Shown: piece by piece, positions 37,382 to 44,125 of the stretch | Layout: each line of letters starts with the position of its first letter | How positions within the stretch are numbered: the stretch's first letter is position 1 | NCBI GenBank assembly: GCA_052326585.1 | Contig: JBKQLU010000003.1 | Span: forward strand, 1 to 64,000 | Source of the DNA: JAPLJC01 sp052326585 | GTDB taxonomy: Bacteria; Desulfobacterota; Desulfobaccia; Desulfobaccales; 0-14-0-80-60-11 | DNA length: 64,000 nt | Reading direction: 5' to 3' | Position numbers and translations under genes: made by a program | Notes under the pieces: model-generated | The model's input: the letters and a program-made list of their open reading frames with translations, nothing else | What the model was told of the DNA's origin: nothing | Databases searched by the model: none

Positions 37382-39253
37382 ATGAAGATTTCTCTGCCCA
37401 GGCTTTTGCTCGTCTTCCTGTTGCTCTGGCTGCTGCCGGCCTGCGCCGAACTTCCCGGCTTGCCGCCCCCGGGGCGGGCCGTGGAGGCGGCGGCGGCGGA
37501 CGAGTCCCTGTTCCAGGCGGCGGAGGCCGATTACCACCGGCAGGCCTATGGCCGGGCCTACGAAAGCTATGCCCAATACCTGGGGCGCTACCCCCAGGGG
37601 CCGCACGCCACCGCGGCTCGCCTGCGGGAGGCGGAGCTGCTGGGGCTCATGGGTAATTGGCAGGGAGCGCTGGGGCTTTATCAGTCCATTTTGGCCGGGC
37701 AGCCGGAGCCCGACGTCGCCCTGAAGGCCCGCTACGGGATTGGGCAGGCCTATTACAAGCTGGGCCAGTATCAAGAGGCGGCCCGGACCCTGGACAGCCT
37801 CACCGCGGCCCCTGACCTGCCCCGCTCCCTGTGGTTCTCCACCCAGGCCCTGCTGGCGGAGGTCGCCCTGAAGCAAGGCTACATCCCCAACGCCTATTCC
37901 CGATTGCGCCTGGCGGCCCAGGACCTGGCCTCGGGTGACAAGGAGTGGTTTGAGGATCTGAAGACCCGGGTGGTGGAAGCGGCCAGCACCAAGGAGCTGG
38001 AAAGCCTGGCCAAGCTGTATCCGGAAAACCCCTTGAGCGCTGCCCTGGTCCTGCGCTTGGCCCGCCTTTCCCAGCAGACCGGCCAATCCGGGGAAACCCG
38101 GAAATGGATGAAAATTTTGCAGGAGCGCTACCCCGACAGCCCGGAAGCCAAGGCCGGCCAAGCCCTGCCGGCCGGAGGCCCTGCCGGCAAAGTCACCCTG
38201 GGGTGCCTCTTGCCCCTGAGCGGTGAACTGGGCGACATCGGTTTCCGGGTGCAGCGGGGCATGGAGCTGGCCGCCCGGCAGGCCCCGGTAGATTTGATCT
38301 TTAAAGATACCCCCAACGATCCCGGGACCGTCAGCCAGGAGGTGCAGGGATTGGCCAAGGACCCGCGGGTGCTGGCCATCCTGGGACCCCTCAGCGCGGG
38401 GATAGCCGACACCGCGGCAACCGCGGCCCAGGACGCCGGGGTACCCCTGGTGGCCCTCTCCCAGAAGGCCGGCCTCACCCAGACCGGCAACCTGATCTTC
38501 CATGCCTTTCTCACCCCGCGCCAGCAGACTCGGGCGCTGGTGGGCCGTTGCCTGGAGATGGGTCTGGGGCGCTTCGCCATCCTCTATCCCGATTCTGCTT
38601 ACGGCCGCGCCTTCCTGCAGGCTTTCCAGGAGGAACTGGCGGCGGCGGGCCTGGAGTTGGCGGCCCAGGAGGTTTATGCCCCCGGCACCCAGGACTTCAC
38701 CCAGGCATTGGCAAGCCTGAAGCAGGCCCAGCCCGCTGAGAAGCCGGAGACCGCGGCCGGCACGGCACTCTTCATCCCGGACGACGCCGCGGCGGTTGCG
38801 GCCATCGCCGGGCGGCTGGCCAATTCACCGCTGGCAGGGGACCAACTCCTGGGCACCAACCTGCTGCATAATCCGGAAATCACCCCAGAGCAGTCGGCCG
38901 CCCTCGAAGGGGTGTGGTTTCCCGACGCCTTCTTTGCCGGGGATCCAGATCCAGCCGTCCAGGCATTCGTGGCCGCTTACAGCCAAAAATACGGCGAAGC
39001 CCCGGATTACCTGGCGGCCCAGGGTTATCTGTTGGTCCGGCTCTTCGGAAGGCTGGCCCAGTCAGACGCCACCCTGAGCCGCGCCAATCTGGCCCCCGAA
39101 CTGCAGTCTCTCAAGGCGACCTCCGATTTGCCATGGTTCCGGGGCTTCAACCGCCAGGGAGAGGAGGAAGCGGCCATCTACCTGCTCACCTTCCAAAATG
39201 GCCGGGTGCAGATGCAGCCCCCCGCGGCCGCCAGCCCCGCGTCGCCGCGATGA
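37382..39253 (+). CDS. LpoA-like lipoprotein: TPR region plus periplasmic-binding-protein fold
   Basis: Exported lipoprotein with lipobox LLPAC (Cys about residue 20). Residues about 40-255 are TPR-like (ALGLYQSILAGQPEPDVALK; YPDSPEAKAGQ). Residues about 270-600 form a type I solute-binding fold: VTLGCLLPLSGELGDIGFRV, AILGPLSAGIADTAATAAQD, FAILYPDSAYGRAFLQAFQE. This is the architecture of penicillin-binding-protein activators (LpoA) and related branched-amino-acid-binding-like proteins. It could either activate a peptidoglycan synthase or bind a small ligand; no transporter permease is adjacent, which favours the former. I used ATG 37382; a GTG lies 18 bases upstream. Its stop overlaps the next gene (ATGA). 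Confidence 0.82.
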   Translation: MKISLPRLLLVFLLLWLLPACAELPGLPPPGRAVEAAAADESLFQAAEADYHRQAYGRAYESYAQYLGRYPQGPHATAARLREAELLGLMGNWQGALGLYQSILAGQPEPDVALKARYGIGQAYYKLGQYQEAARTLDSLTAAPDLPRSLWFSTQALLAEVALKQGYIPNAYSRLRLAAQDLASGDKEWFEDLKTRVVEAASTKELESLAKLYPENPLSAALVLRLARLSQQTGQSGETRKWMKILQERYPDSPEAKAGQALPAGGPAGKVTLGCLLPLSGELGDIGFRVQRGMELAARQAPVDLIFKDTPNDPGTVSQEVQGLAKDPRVLAILGPLSAGIADTAATAAQDAGVPLVALSQKAGLTQTGNLIFHAFLTPRQQTRALVGRCLEMGLGRFAILYPDSAYGRAFLQAFQEELAAAGLELAAQEVYAPGTQDFTQALASLKQAQPAEKPETAAGTALFIPDDAAAVAAIAGRLANSPLAGDQLLGTNLLHNPEITPEQSAALEGVWFPDAFFAGDPDPAVQAFVAAYSQKYGEAPDYLAAQGYLLVRLFGRLAQSDATLSRANLAPELQSLKATSDLPWFRGFNRQGEEEAAIYLLTFQNGRVQMQPPAAASPASPR

Positions 39254-40218
39254 TTACCAAGGTTCCCGGATTCCAGGTAGGACACGCCAGTGACTTTAAA
39301 AACGTCACCGGCTGCACCGTGGTCCTCTGCCCCCCGGGCACGGTGGGCGGCGTCGATGTCCGGGGCTCCGCCGCGGGCACCCGCCAGTTGGACACCATGG
39401 TAAACTATCACCTGGTCACCGAGGTCCATGCCGTCCTGATCAGCGGGGGCAGCGCCTTTGGCCTGGACGCGGCCGGTGGGGTCATGGAGTACCTGGAACA
39501 GCAGGGGCGGGGCTTCGACGTCTCGGTCACCAGGGTGCCCATTGTCCCAACCGCAGTAGTCTTCGACCTGTCAGTGGGCAACTACCAGGTCCGCCCCGAC
39601 AAGGCCATGGGGTATGCCGCCTGTCAGGCGGCCTCCGGGGAGCCCCAAGGCGACGGCAGCCTGGGGGCTGGCACCGGGGCCACCATCGGCAAGCTTCTGG
39701 GGATCAACCAGGCCACCAAAGGCGGGCTGGGGACTGCCTTCGTGGAAGGCCCCGATGGCCTGCAGGTAGGCGCCTTGGTGGTGGTCAACGCCCTGGGGGA
39801 CGTGGTGAACCCGGAAACCGGAGAAATCCTGGCCGGAGCCCGGAAATCCCCGGATAGCCGTGAGTTCGCCGACTCTACCCAACTGATCCGCCAAGGGCTG
39901 GTGCGCCGCCGGTTCGGGGAGCCCAACACCACCATCGGGATAGTGGCCACCAATGCCCGTCTCACCCGGGAGGAGGCCAGGAAGATCGCTCAGTGGGGTC
40001 ACGACGCCCTGGCGCGCTGCATCCGGCCGGTGCATACCATGTTCGACGGCGACACCGTCTTTGCCCTGGCCCACCCCAAGGTTGACTCCGACCTGCACAT
40101 TATCGGCGTGCTGGCGGATACCGTGCTGCAGCAGGCCATCATGCGGGCGGTGAAACGGGCCGACAACCTGGGGGTCCTGCCCTCCCACCGGGACTTGCGC
40201 GGCAGGCGGGCCAGGTAG
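39250..40218 (+). CDS. P1 (S58) family peptidase, DmpA-like
   Basis: Self-processing N-terminal-nucleophile hydrolase of the DmpA/BapA group, which releases N-terminal residues or beta-amino acids from short peptides. The N-terminus reads VPGFQVGHASD and GCTVVLCPPGTVGGVDVRG; the core HAVLISGGSAFGLDAAGGVM is the family hallmark. The self-cleavage region is probably GEPNTTIGIVATNARLTREE (about residues 223-242), where a Ser/Thr becomes the nucleophile. 322 residues. The start ATG 39250 overlaps the preceding stop, so it is translationally coupled to the LpoA-like gene; the longer frame upstream lies inside that gene. Confidence 0.9.
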   Translation: MITKVPGFQVGHASDFKNVTGCTVVLCPPGTVGGVDVRGSAAGTRQLDTMVNYHLVTEVHAVLISGGSAFGLDAAGGVMEYLEQQGRGFDVSVTRVPIVPTAVVFDLSVGNYQVRPDKAMGYAACQAASGEPQGDGSLGAGTGATIGKLLGINQATKGGLGTAFVEGPDGLQVGALVVVNALGDVVNPETGEILAGARKSPDSREFADSTQLIRQGLVRRRFGEPNTTIGIVATNARLTREEARKIAQWGHDALARCIRPVHTMFDGDTVFALAHPKVDSDLHIIGVLADTVLQQAIMRAVKRADNLGVLPSHRDLRGRRAR

Positions 40219-40417
40219 CCAGCCGGCACGGCGGCGTTTTCCGCCAGGCCCGCGCCAACTCCTGGTTCCCATCTCGGTTATGAAAGGTCTTCATGCCGGG
40301 TACGCCCTGCGCGGCTTAACTATGAGTAACTGCTTATAAAAGTTCAAGGTTCAAAAGTTTCCAGTCGAGAGCTCTATAACTAGAACGGGGTCCGAAGCCC
40401 CTAACGGCTGTGAGAAT

Positions 40418-41083
40418 ATGGCAGATGTATCCTTAAAGAAGATTCCTGTAGATCTCATCGTCTTCGACCTGGATGGCACCCTGGCGGACTCGCTGCCGGA
40501 TCTGATCAACGCCGCCAACTACGCCTTGCGCCGCCTGGGGCTGCCGGAGCGTCCCGGGGAGGCCTTTAAAGGGATGATCGGCGGCGGCGAGCGCATGTTC
40601 ATGGAGCGCCTGCTGGGCCCGGGGCACCAGGCCCTGTTGGAAGATTGCCTGGAACTCTACCTGGACTACTACACTCGCCATTGCTGCGACCGGACCCGCC
40701 TCTATTCCGGGGTCCCGGAAACTTTGGAGAGACTCTCTGGCAAGAAACTGGCGGTGCTGTCCAACAAACTTCAGCGGCTGACGCAGCAGATCCTGACAGC
40801 CCTGGGGATCGCCCGCTTTCTCGACGCCAGTCGCGGCGGCGGCGCCGGACTGCCCTTGAAACCTGCCCCGGAACCACTGCTGGCCCTGATCCGGGACCTG
40901 CGGGTGGAAGCCGGACGGACTCTGATGGTGGGGGATAAACCCGCTGACGTCAACTGCGCCCGGGGCGCCGGGGCCCACTGCGCCGCGGTCACCTACGGTT
41001 ACGGCGACCGGGAATCCCTGGAAGCGGCCAATCCCGACTTCCTCCTGGACCGCCTTGACCAAGTACTCGAAATAATTGAATGA
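40418..41083 (+). CDS. gph: HAD-family phosphatase, phosphoglycolate phosphatase-like
   Basis: HAD hydrolase subfamily IA, 221 residues. Motif I VFDLDGTLADSLPDLINAAN carries the nucleophile Asp, motif II is in LAVLSNKLQRL, motif III includes LPLKPAPEPL (Lys) and motif IV MVGDKPADVNCARGAG (Asp). Residues 30-100 form the helical cap, with MIGGGERMFMERLL resembling Gph. Substrate is inferred from similarity to phosphoglycolate phosphatase; related enzymes act on pyrophosphate or beta-phosphoglucose. Preceded by about 200 bases of non-coding DNA with an AT-rich patch near 40320-40385. Confidence 0.85.
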   Translation: MADVSLKKIPVDLIVFDLDGTLADSLPDLINAANYALRRLGLPERPGEAFKGMIGGGERMFMERLLGPGHQALLEDCLELYLDYYTRHCCDRTRLYSGVPETLERLSGKKLAVLSNKLQRLTQQILTALGIARFLDASRGGGAGLPLKPAPEPLLALIRDLRVEAGRTLMVGDKPADVNCARGAGAHCAAVTYGYGDRESLEAANPDFLLDRLDQVLEIIE

Positions 41084-41143
41084 TTAATGCCTGTTGCCTC
41101 TGGCTGGCCGGGACTGGCCGGGCCCCCGGCCAAGTGATTTTGT

Positions 41144-41172
41144 TTGACAGGCAGGGCCAGGAGCACTATATT
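41144..41172 (+). promoter_or_regulatory. Sigma-70 promoter of tRNA-Met
   Basis: Perfect TTGACA (41144-41149), 17-base spacer, TATATT (41167-41172). The tRNA 5' end is 12 bases beyond the -10 box. Confidence 0.75.
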
Positions 41173-41184
41173 TTCAGGAGCTAC

Positions 41185-41258
41185 GGCGGTGTAGCTCAGT
41201 CGGTTAGAGCATGCGGCTCATATCCGCAGTGTCCGGGGTTCGAATCCCTGCACCGCCA
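41185..41258 (+). tRNA. tRNA-Met (anticodon CAT)
   Basis: Full cloverleaf: acceptor GGCGGTG pairs with CACCGCC, D-arm GCTC...GAGC, anticodon stem TGCGG/CCGCA with loop CTCATAT giving anticodon CAT, T-arm CGGGG TTCGAAT CCCTG, discriminator A at 41258. CCA is not encoded. The G1-C72 pair excludes a typical initiator; an elongator Met is most likely, although Ile2 (lysidine-modified CAT) cannot be fully ruled out by eye. Confidence 0.95.
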
Positions 41259-41409
41259 CATAATTCACCCAGGTTAGAATGAGGGAGGAACCGAAGGCCC
41301 CAAAGCTGGAAAACCCGCCTCCGGTTCCATGCCGGAATTCGCCACGTCCGAGGGACGAATTCCGGCCGCAAATTTAGCGACTCGGGCAGGGGAAAACCTG
41401 AGGATTACC

Positions 41410-41841
41410 ATGAAGAAGATCATCACGTTGGCCACGACGGGGATATTTCTCCTGAGTCTGCAGGGCGCCAGCGCCCAAAGGGAGGTGCAACCACCGTCGG
41501 TGCCCCCCATGCTGGAGGGCCAGAAGCCCCTGGCCACCCCTGAAACCAAGGAACCGGCAGCGCCCCAAGAGGGGCAGGCAGAGAAGGCCAAACCCAAGGG
41601 CAAGGCCCAAACTGCCTCTAAATCTCGGAAAAAGACCACCTCCAAGCGAACCGCCCGTAAAAAGACCACCGCTAACAAAAGCAAGGCCCACAAGGCCGCC
41701 AAAGCCAAAGGCTCCAAAGCCGCCGCCAAGGCGAAGCTCCCGGCGGCCGAACCTGCTGCGCTACCGGCGGCCCCACCCGCTGCACCACCGGCGGCCCCCG
41801 GCCCGAATCCCGGACCTCCGAAAACTGAACCCGAGAGATGA
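41410..41841 (+). CDS. Exported Lys/Ala/Pro-rich protein of unknown function
   Basis: About 143 residues. A signal peptide (MKKIITLATTGIFLLSLQG, cleavage after ASA, about residue 22) is followed by a low-complexity chain: an acidic-proline part, then a strongly basic Lys/Thr/Ala segment (SKRTARKKTTANKSKAHKAA) resembling histone H1-like tails, then a Pro/Ala tail. No folded domain is apparent. The ATG at 41410 follows a GAGG-type site. It opens a run of six small exported proteins and its stop lies 27 bases before the next start. The basic, exported nature could suit binding to acidic surface polymers, but nothing proves this. Confidence 0.7.
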   Translation: MKKIITLATTGIFLLSLQGASAQREVQPPSVPPMLEGQKPLATPETKEPAAPQEGQAEKAKPKGKAQTASKSRKKTTSKRTARKKTTANKSKAHKAAKAKGSKAAAKAKLPAAEPAALPAAPPAAPPAAPGPNPGPPKTEPER

Positions 41842-41867
41842 AATATCTCGGTGGGAGGAAGAAGCCC

Positions 41868-42254
41868 ATGAAATTCAGAGTAACGACGCTCCTGGCCAGC
41901 CTGGCCCTGTGCTTCGCTCTGGTTACCTTGAGTTCGGCCACAGAGCAAGGCTTTCTGTGGGATGGCAGCCATTGGAAGGCCATCGGTTACAATCTGAAAG
42001 TGGCCTACGTTAAGGGAGTGGGAAATATGGCCGATTTCGAGGCGAAGGTTGGCGCCGGCGGCCAAGCCGGCTGTATTTCCAAGGCGCTGGTCGATGAGCT
42101 CAAGAACAAGGCCGTGATTCAGGTGGTGCAGGAGGTGGATAAATACTACAAGGAGCACCCCGGAGAAATGAACTGTCCGGTGGTGGAAGTGATCCTGCGG
42201 GCCAGCACCAAACTGTGTGCCCAGGAACCCAGCGCCACTCCACCGAAAAAATAG
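41868..42254 (+). CDS. Small exported protein, FLWDG family member 1
   Basis: About 128 residues; signal peptide ends near LSSA (residue 23). The mature N-terminus reads GFLWDGSHWKAIGYNLKVAY followed by VKGVGNMADFE, and the C-terminal half is mostly helical with EVDKYYKEHPGEMNCPVVEV. Two Cys in the mature part (GQAGC, MNC) plus one in KLC could form disulfides. I do not recognise the family. It is a paralog of the next gene, which shares GFLWDG, VKGVGN-ADFE, the YY-x-E-x-PG motif and VLEVIL. The start ATG 41868 has GGAGGAAG nine bases upstream; an in-frame ATG at 41838 would spoil the signal peptide. Confidence 0.75.
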   Translation: MKFRVTTLLASLALCFALVTLSSATEQGFLWDGSHWKAIGYNLKVAYVKGVGNMADFEAKVGAGGQAGCISKALVDELKNKAVIQVVQEVDKYYKEHPGEMNCPVVEVILRASTKLCAQEPSATPPKK

Positions 42255-42450
42255 CTAAAGCGCGGTCTCAAGCCACGCCAGCCCAGTCCCAGAGGCCCCC
42301 GGAAATGGCCCCCCGCAGCTTTGCCAATCCAGGCTTGCCTTGACCGGCTTGACTCGTGGGGGGGTGGCGCTTAACTTAAAGAGCAATGCCGCTGGCGGCG
42401 CCGCCAAAAGGGCAGACCCGGTTTTTCCAAATCCCAGCGGAGGTGCACGC

Positions 42451-42822
42451 TTGAAATTTCGGGGAATGGTTGGCCTGCTTACCTTGGTGGTGTTTCTGGT
42501 CCTGGCCGGCGGCGGTCTGGCCCAGGAGAAGGGGTTTCTCTGGGACGGCCACCAGTGGCCCCAATTAACCTATGACGCCAAGGTGGGCTATGTCAAGGGC
42601 GTCGGCAACCTGGCCGACTTTGAAGTGGCTGGCGCCAAAGGCAAAGGCGCTCCCATTGCCCACGCCTTCTTAAGCCAACTGAAAACCAAGACCGTCGGGC
42701 AAATCATCGAGCAGATTGACGGCTATTACACCGAGAACCCCGGCAAGCTGGGCACCTCGGTGCTGGAAGTGATCCTGATCCGCTGCACCCAGGGGATCTG
42801 CCCCCCGGGAACGGGCAAGTAA
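42451..42822 (+). CDS. Small exported protein, FLWDG family member 2
   Basis: About 123 residues with a signal peptide ending near GGGLAQ. The mature part begins EKGFLWDGHQWPQLTYDAKV and GYVKGVGNLADFE, with QIIEQIDGYYTENPGKLG and VLEVILIRCTQGICPPG near the end. Paralog of the preceding gene; the shared N-terminal KFR start suggests a common origin. The start is TTG 42451, chosen because GGAGGTG lies eight bases upstream and the longer frame to 42340 disrupts the signal peptide. Function unknown. Confidence 0.72.
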   Translation: MKFRGMVGLLTLVVFLVLAGGGLAQEKGFLWDGHQWPQLTYDAKVGYVKGVGNLADFEVAGAKGKGAPIAHAFLSQLKTKTVGQIIEQIDGYYTENPGKLGTSVLEVILIRCTQGICPPGTGK

Positions 42823-43041
42823 GACCAGCCGGCTGCATCTGCCAGCACTGCGCGCCGCCCCGGGACCGCTTCTGACAGTGCCGGAATGCGAGGCTCCTGG
42901 GGATACCGGGTTGAACCTCGGCGTTCTCAGCTTCCCTGGATGCCGGGGTCCCGGGAGGCTATCTCCCCGGACTTGCTGGCTTGGTAGCCAAGATTCCCGT
43001 GGCGCCGGGACCGACGCCTTAACTTCTAGGTGCAGGAGTAA

Positions 43042-43278
43042 ATGCTGATGAAAAAAGCGCTGGTTCTGATAGTAGTTCTGGCCCTGGCCTTAGGGGGATG
43101 TTCCGGGATGTCTTCCACCCAGCAGCGGGTCCTAAGCGGCGGCGCCATCGGCGCCAGCAGCGGCGCGCTCATCGGCTTGGCGGCGGGCTCGCCCGCGGCA
43201 GGTGCGGCCATCGGCGGCGGCGCCGGGCTGCTGGGCGGCTTTATCTACGACCAATATCAGAAATCCCGGGGCCAGTAA
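43042..43278 (+). CDS. Glycine-zipper lipoprotein
   Basis: A 78-residue lipoprotein: signal MKKALVLIVVLALALGGC with lipobox LGGC, then a Gly/Ala-zipper segment (GGAIGASSGALIGLAAGSPA then AGAAIGGGAGLLGGFIYDQY) typical of OsmB-like or 17-kDa-antigen-like proteins that insert in or span membranes. A CAGGAG site precedes ATG 43042; a second ATG follows two codons later. Function not known; it belongs to the run of small exported proteins. Confidence 0.82.
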   Translation: MLMKKALVLIVVLALALGGCSGMSSTQQRVLSGGAIGASSGALIGLAAGSPAAGAAIGGGAGLLGGFIYDQYQKSRGQ

Positions 43279-43417
43279 TCCGGCCTCGCTGCTCTAAATG
43301 ATAAAAATTTGGCCTGGATCGGGGCGGCTGAAAACCCGCCACTGGCAGGCCACTCCGCTATCCGGCGCAAGATCGTGAAGCCGGCGCCGCCAGGGAAGCC
43401 TTAGAAGGGGAGAAGTG

Positions 43418-43615
43418 ATGAAAAGAGCCACTGGCCTGTTGGTGTTGGCGTTGCTGCTGCTGGCGGCCCTGATGTCCTGGGGCTGCTCCGAAAACGGTTC
43501 TGAGAGCGAGGTAGTGGGCCAGTGCGCCACCTGAGCCGTGACCGGCGCCGCCGTGAGCGGCGACTATACTTTGCCTGCCGCCGGTCAAGCCACCAGCCCC
43601 ACCACGCAAAAATAG
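43418..43615 (+). CDS. Small lipoprotein with in-frame TGA: candidate selenoprotein (CxxU) or fresh nonsense copy
   Basis: Read straight through TGA at 43532-43534, the gene gives 65 residues: a lipoprotein signal (LMSWGC lipobox, Cys23), a short Ser/Glu segment, then QCAT-TGA-AVTGAAVSGDY and a tail ending TSPTTQK with TAG at 43613. In the tandem paralog (43792) the same position is TGC: ATC-AMCGASVTGDY. The ungapped match places TGA exactly on Cys34 of the paralog, and the Cys three residues before would make CxxU. The frame stays open and similar to the paralog's past TGA, with only in-frame indels. A hairpin starts 12 bases after TGA (separate entry). Alternatively a TGC-to-TGA mutation has simply truncated this copy. 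No sel gene is in the window. Confidence 0.45.
43546..43562 (+). promoter_or_regulatory. Candidate bacterial SECIS-like hairpin
   Basis: CGCCGC (43546-43551) pairs perfectly with GCGGCG (43557-43562) around the loop CGTGA. The loop begins 17 bases after the TGA codon and has a G among its first two bases, as in known bacterial SECIS elements. The Cys-containing paralog does not have this stem. GC-rich DNA makes chance hairpins likely, so this is weak alone. Confidence 0.3.
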
Positions 43616-43791
43616 GGTAATGACTGCCAGCTCCCGGCTCTCAGCAGGGAATTGCTAATCCAGCCCAAAGGCGGAGGTCCCCCAGAACCGCCTGCTCCCC
43701 GCATCAGTCCATGTGGGTGGGCCCCCCCTGGTCTCCAAACACAGCGGTGGAGGGTTATTCTCTAGCAGGGAAGCCTCGGAAGGGAGAAGTG

Positions 43792-43971
43792 ATGAAAAGA
43801 GCCACTGGCCTGCTGCTGTTGCTGGCGCTCCTCATGTCCTGGGGCTGCTCTGAAACCAATTCCCAGAGCGAGGTAGGCCGGGCCGCCACCTGCGCCATGT
43901 GCGGCGCCTCGGTGACCGGTGACTATTTTTACTATACCACCGATCGCTCCACCGGCCCCACGGAAAAGTAA
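43792..43971 (+). CDS. Small CxxC lipoprotein, paralog of the TGA-containing gene
   Basis: A 59-residue lipoprotein: MKRATGLLLLLALLMSWGC with lipobox MSWGC (Cys19), then ETNSQSEVGRAATCAMCGAS containing a CxxC motif at residues 34-37, and a Tyr/Thr-rich tail (DYFYYTTDRSTGPTEK). The CxxC could bind metal or act in redox. The ATG at 43792 has GGGAGAAG just upstream; the longer frame to 43711 lacks family character. I do not recognise the family beyond its tandem copy. It lies at the end of the exported-protein run, facing mnmG. Confidence 0.7.
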   Translation: MKRATGLLLLLALLMSWGCSETNSQSEVGRAATCAMCGASVTGDYFYYTTDRSTGPTEK

Positions 43972-44125
43972 GGTAATGGCTGCCGCCTCCCGGCTTCTCA
44001 GCAGGGACTTGCTAATCCAGCCTAAAGGTGGAGGTCCCCCAGAGCCGTCTTTTACTCCCCGGATCAGCCAATGCGGGGTGGGCGCTCCCCACCTACACCT
44101 CCAGGCACAACCGCGGTGGGCGGTC

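Larger units (their letters stand above)
43391..44090 (+). repeat. Tandem duplication carrying two small lipoprotein genes
   Basis: Two units, roughly 43391-43730 and 43766-44090, share text before the gene (CAGGGAAGCCT...GAAGGG), the gene itself and about 100 bases after it (AATCCAGCC, AAAGG, GGAGGTCCCCCAGA). Differences inside the coding parts are substitutions and multiples of three bases. Confidence 0.8.

Noticed and set aside
41080..41277. 65-codon ORF across the tRNA-Met gene
   Set aside because: It runs through the tRNA, whose cloverleaf and promoter are clear.
43279..43417. A second GEMM-like riboswitch before the small lipoprotein genes
   Set aside because: Some GC-rich hairpins are present but the GGGAC-GCAAAGCC core is absent.
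41259..44125. Integrative element at tRNA-Met
   Set aside because: No integrase and no repeat of the tRNA 3' end was seen downstream, so only a run of small genes can be claimed.
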